Source: Lysobacterales bacterium (GTDB lineage Bacteria; Pseudomonadota; Gammaproteobacteria; Xanthomonadales; Marinicellaceae). From it: a DNA stretch of 6,187 nucleotides. A program made the position numbers and the translations under genes. Where the stretch lies: the NCBI GenBank assembly GCA_027083915.1, contig JALWML010000167.1, positions 1 to 6,187 of the forward strand, given 5' to 3'. The notes below the pieces were generated by a model. It worked only from the letters and a program-made list of their open reading frames with translations. It did no database searches and was not told the DNA's origin. Every line of letters begins with the position of its first letter. Within the stretch, counting starts at the first letter, position 1. Positions 6,125 through 6,187 of the stretch are shown one piece after another.

Positions 6125-6187
6125 GTGCTGGCTCTCTTTTTTATTTAGGTTAATTAAATTAGACAGCTTTAGGTTATTTCGTTCCAT
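6125..6187 (-). promoter_or_regulatory. leader region upstream of the methyltransferase gene
   Basis: These 63 AT-rich bases hold the AAGAGAG ribosome binding site of the methyltransferase gene (6138-6132) and a TTAATTAA palindrome. They stay open in the methyltransferase frame, but the 21 residues they would add are polar and would bury the signal peptide. Several AT-rich hexamers resemble a -10 box, but no pair of promoter boxes is convincing and the sequence ends too soon to judge. Confidence 0.4.

Noticed and set aside
6146..6160. TTAATTAA palindrome as an operator
   Set aside because: It is short and made only of A and T in an AT-rich leader, so it is expected by chance, and no regulator is nearby.

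Overview
The window is AT-rich (about 40% GC in the hand-counted parts of two genes, about 30% in one other), densely coding bacterial chromosome. The protein types are an NhaC antiporter, a coniferyl-aldehyde-dehydrogenase-like ALDH, a GtrB-type glycosyltransferase, an exported COG4798-type methyltransferase and a short lipoprotein. They best fit a Gram-negative gammaproteobacterium with a small, low-GC genome, perhaps a marine or symbiotic lineage. That placement is inference; there is no rRNA or other marker gene here. No tRNA, rRNA, CRISPR array, insertion sequence or phage gene was seen.

Layout. (1) Positions 1-3723, minus strand: an apparent three-gene operon read leftwards from a promoter at 3695-3723. 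Its order is nhaC (Na+/H+ antiporter, 3666 to 2281), an aldehyde dehydrogenase (2256 to 829) and a GMC-type FAD oxidoreductase (822 to the left edge, C-terminal part missing). Gaps are 24 and 6 bases. The GMC enzyme plus the ALDH form a plausible two-step pathway from alcohol through aldehyde to acid. (2) Positions 3667-3753: a short divergent promoter region. (3) Positions 3754-4701, plus strand: a single gtrB-like polyprenyl-phosphate glycosyltransferase. A perfect TATAAT ends 7 bases before its ATG and there is no ribosome binding site, so its mRNA may be leaderless. (4) Positions 4698-6124, minus strand: a two-gene unit of an exported class I methyltransferase (6124 to 5378) followed by a small, AT-rich putative lipoprotein (5366 to 4698). 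The lipoprotein's stop codon overlaps the gtrB stop codon.

Together the genes concern the cell envelope, ion homeostasis and oxidation of an alcohol or aldehyde. The points most worth a second look are the nhaC-ALDH-GMC linkage, the ferredoxin-like cysteine cluster in the GMC enzyme, the probable leaderless gtrB, and the signal-peptide-bearing methyltransferase paired with an unrecognised lipoprotein. No clearly new defence or mobile system was seen.
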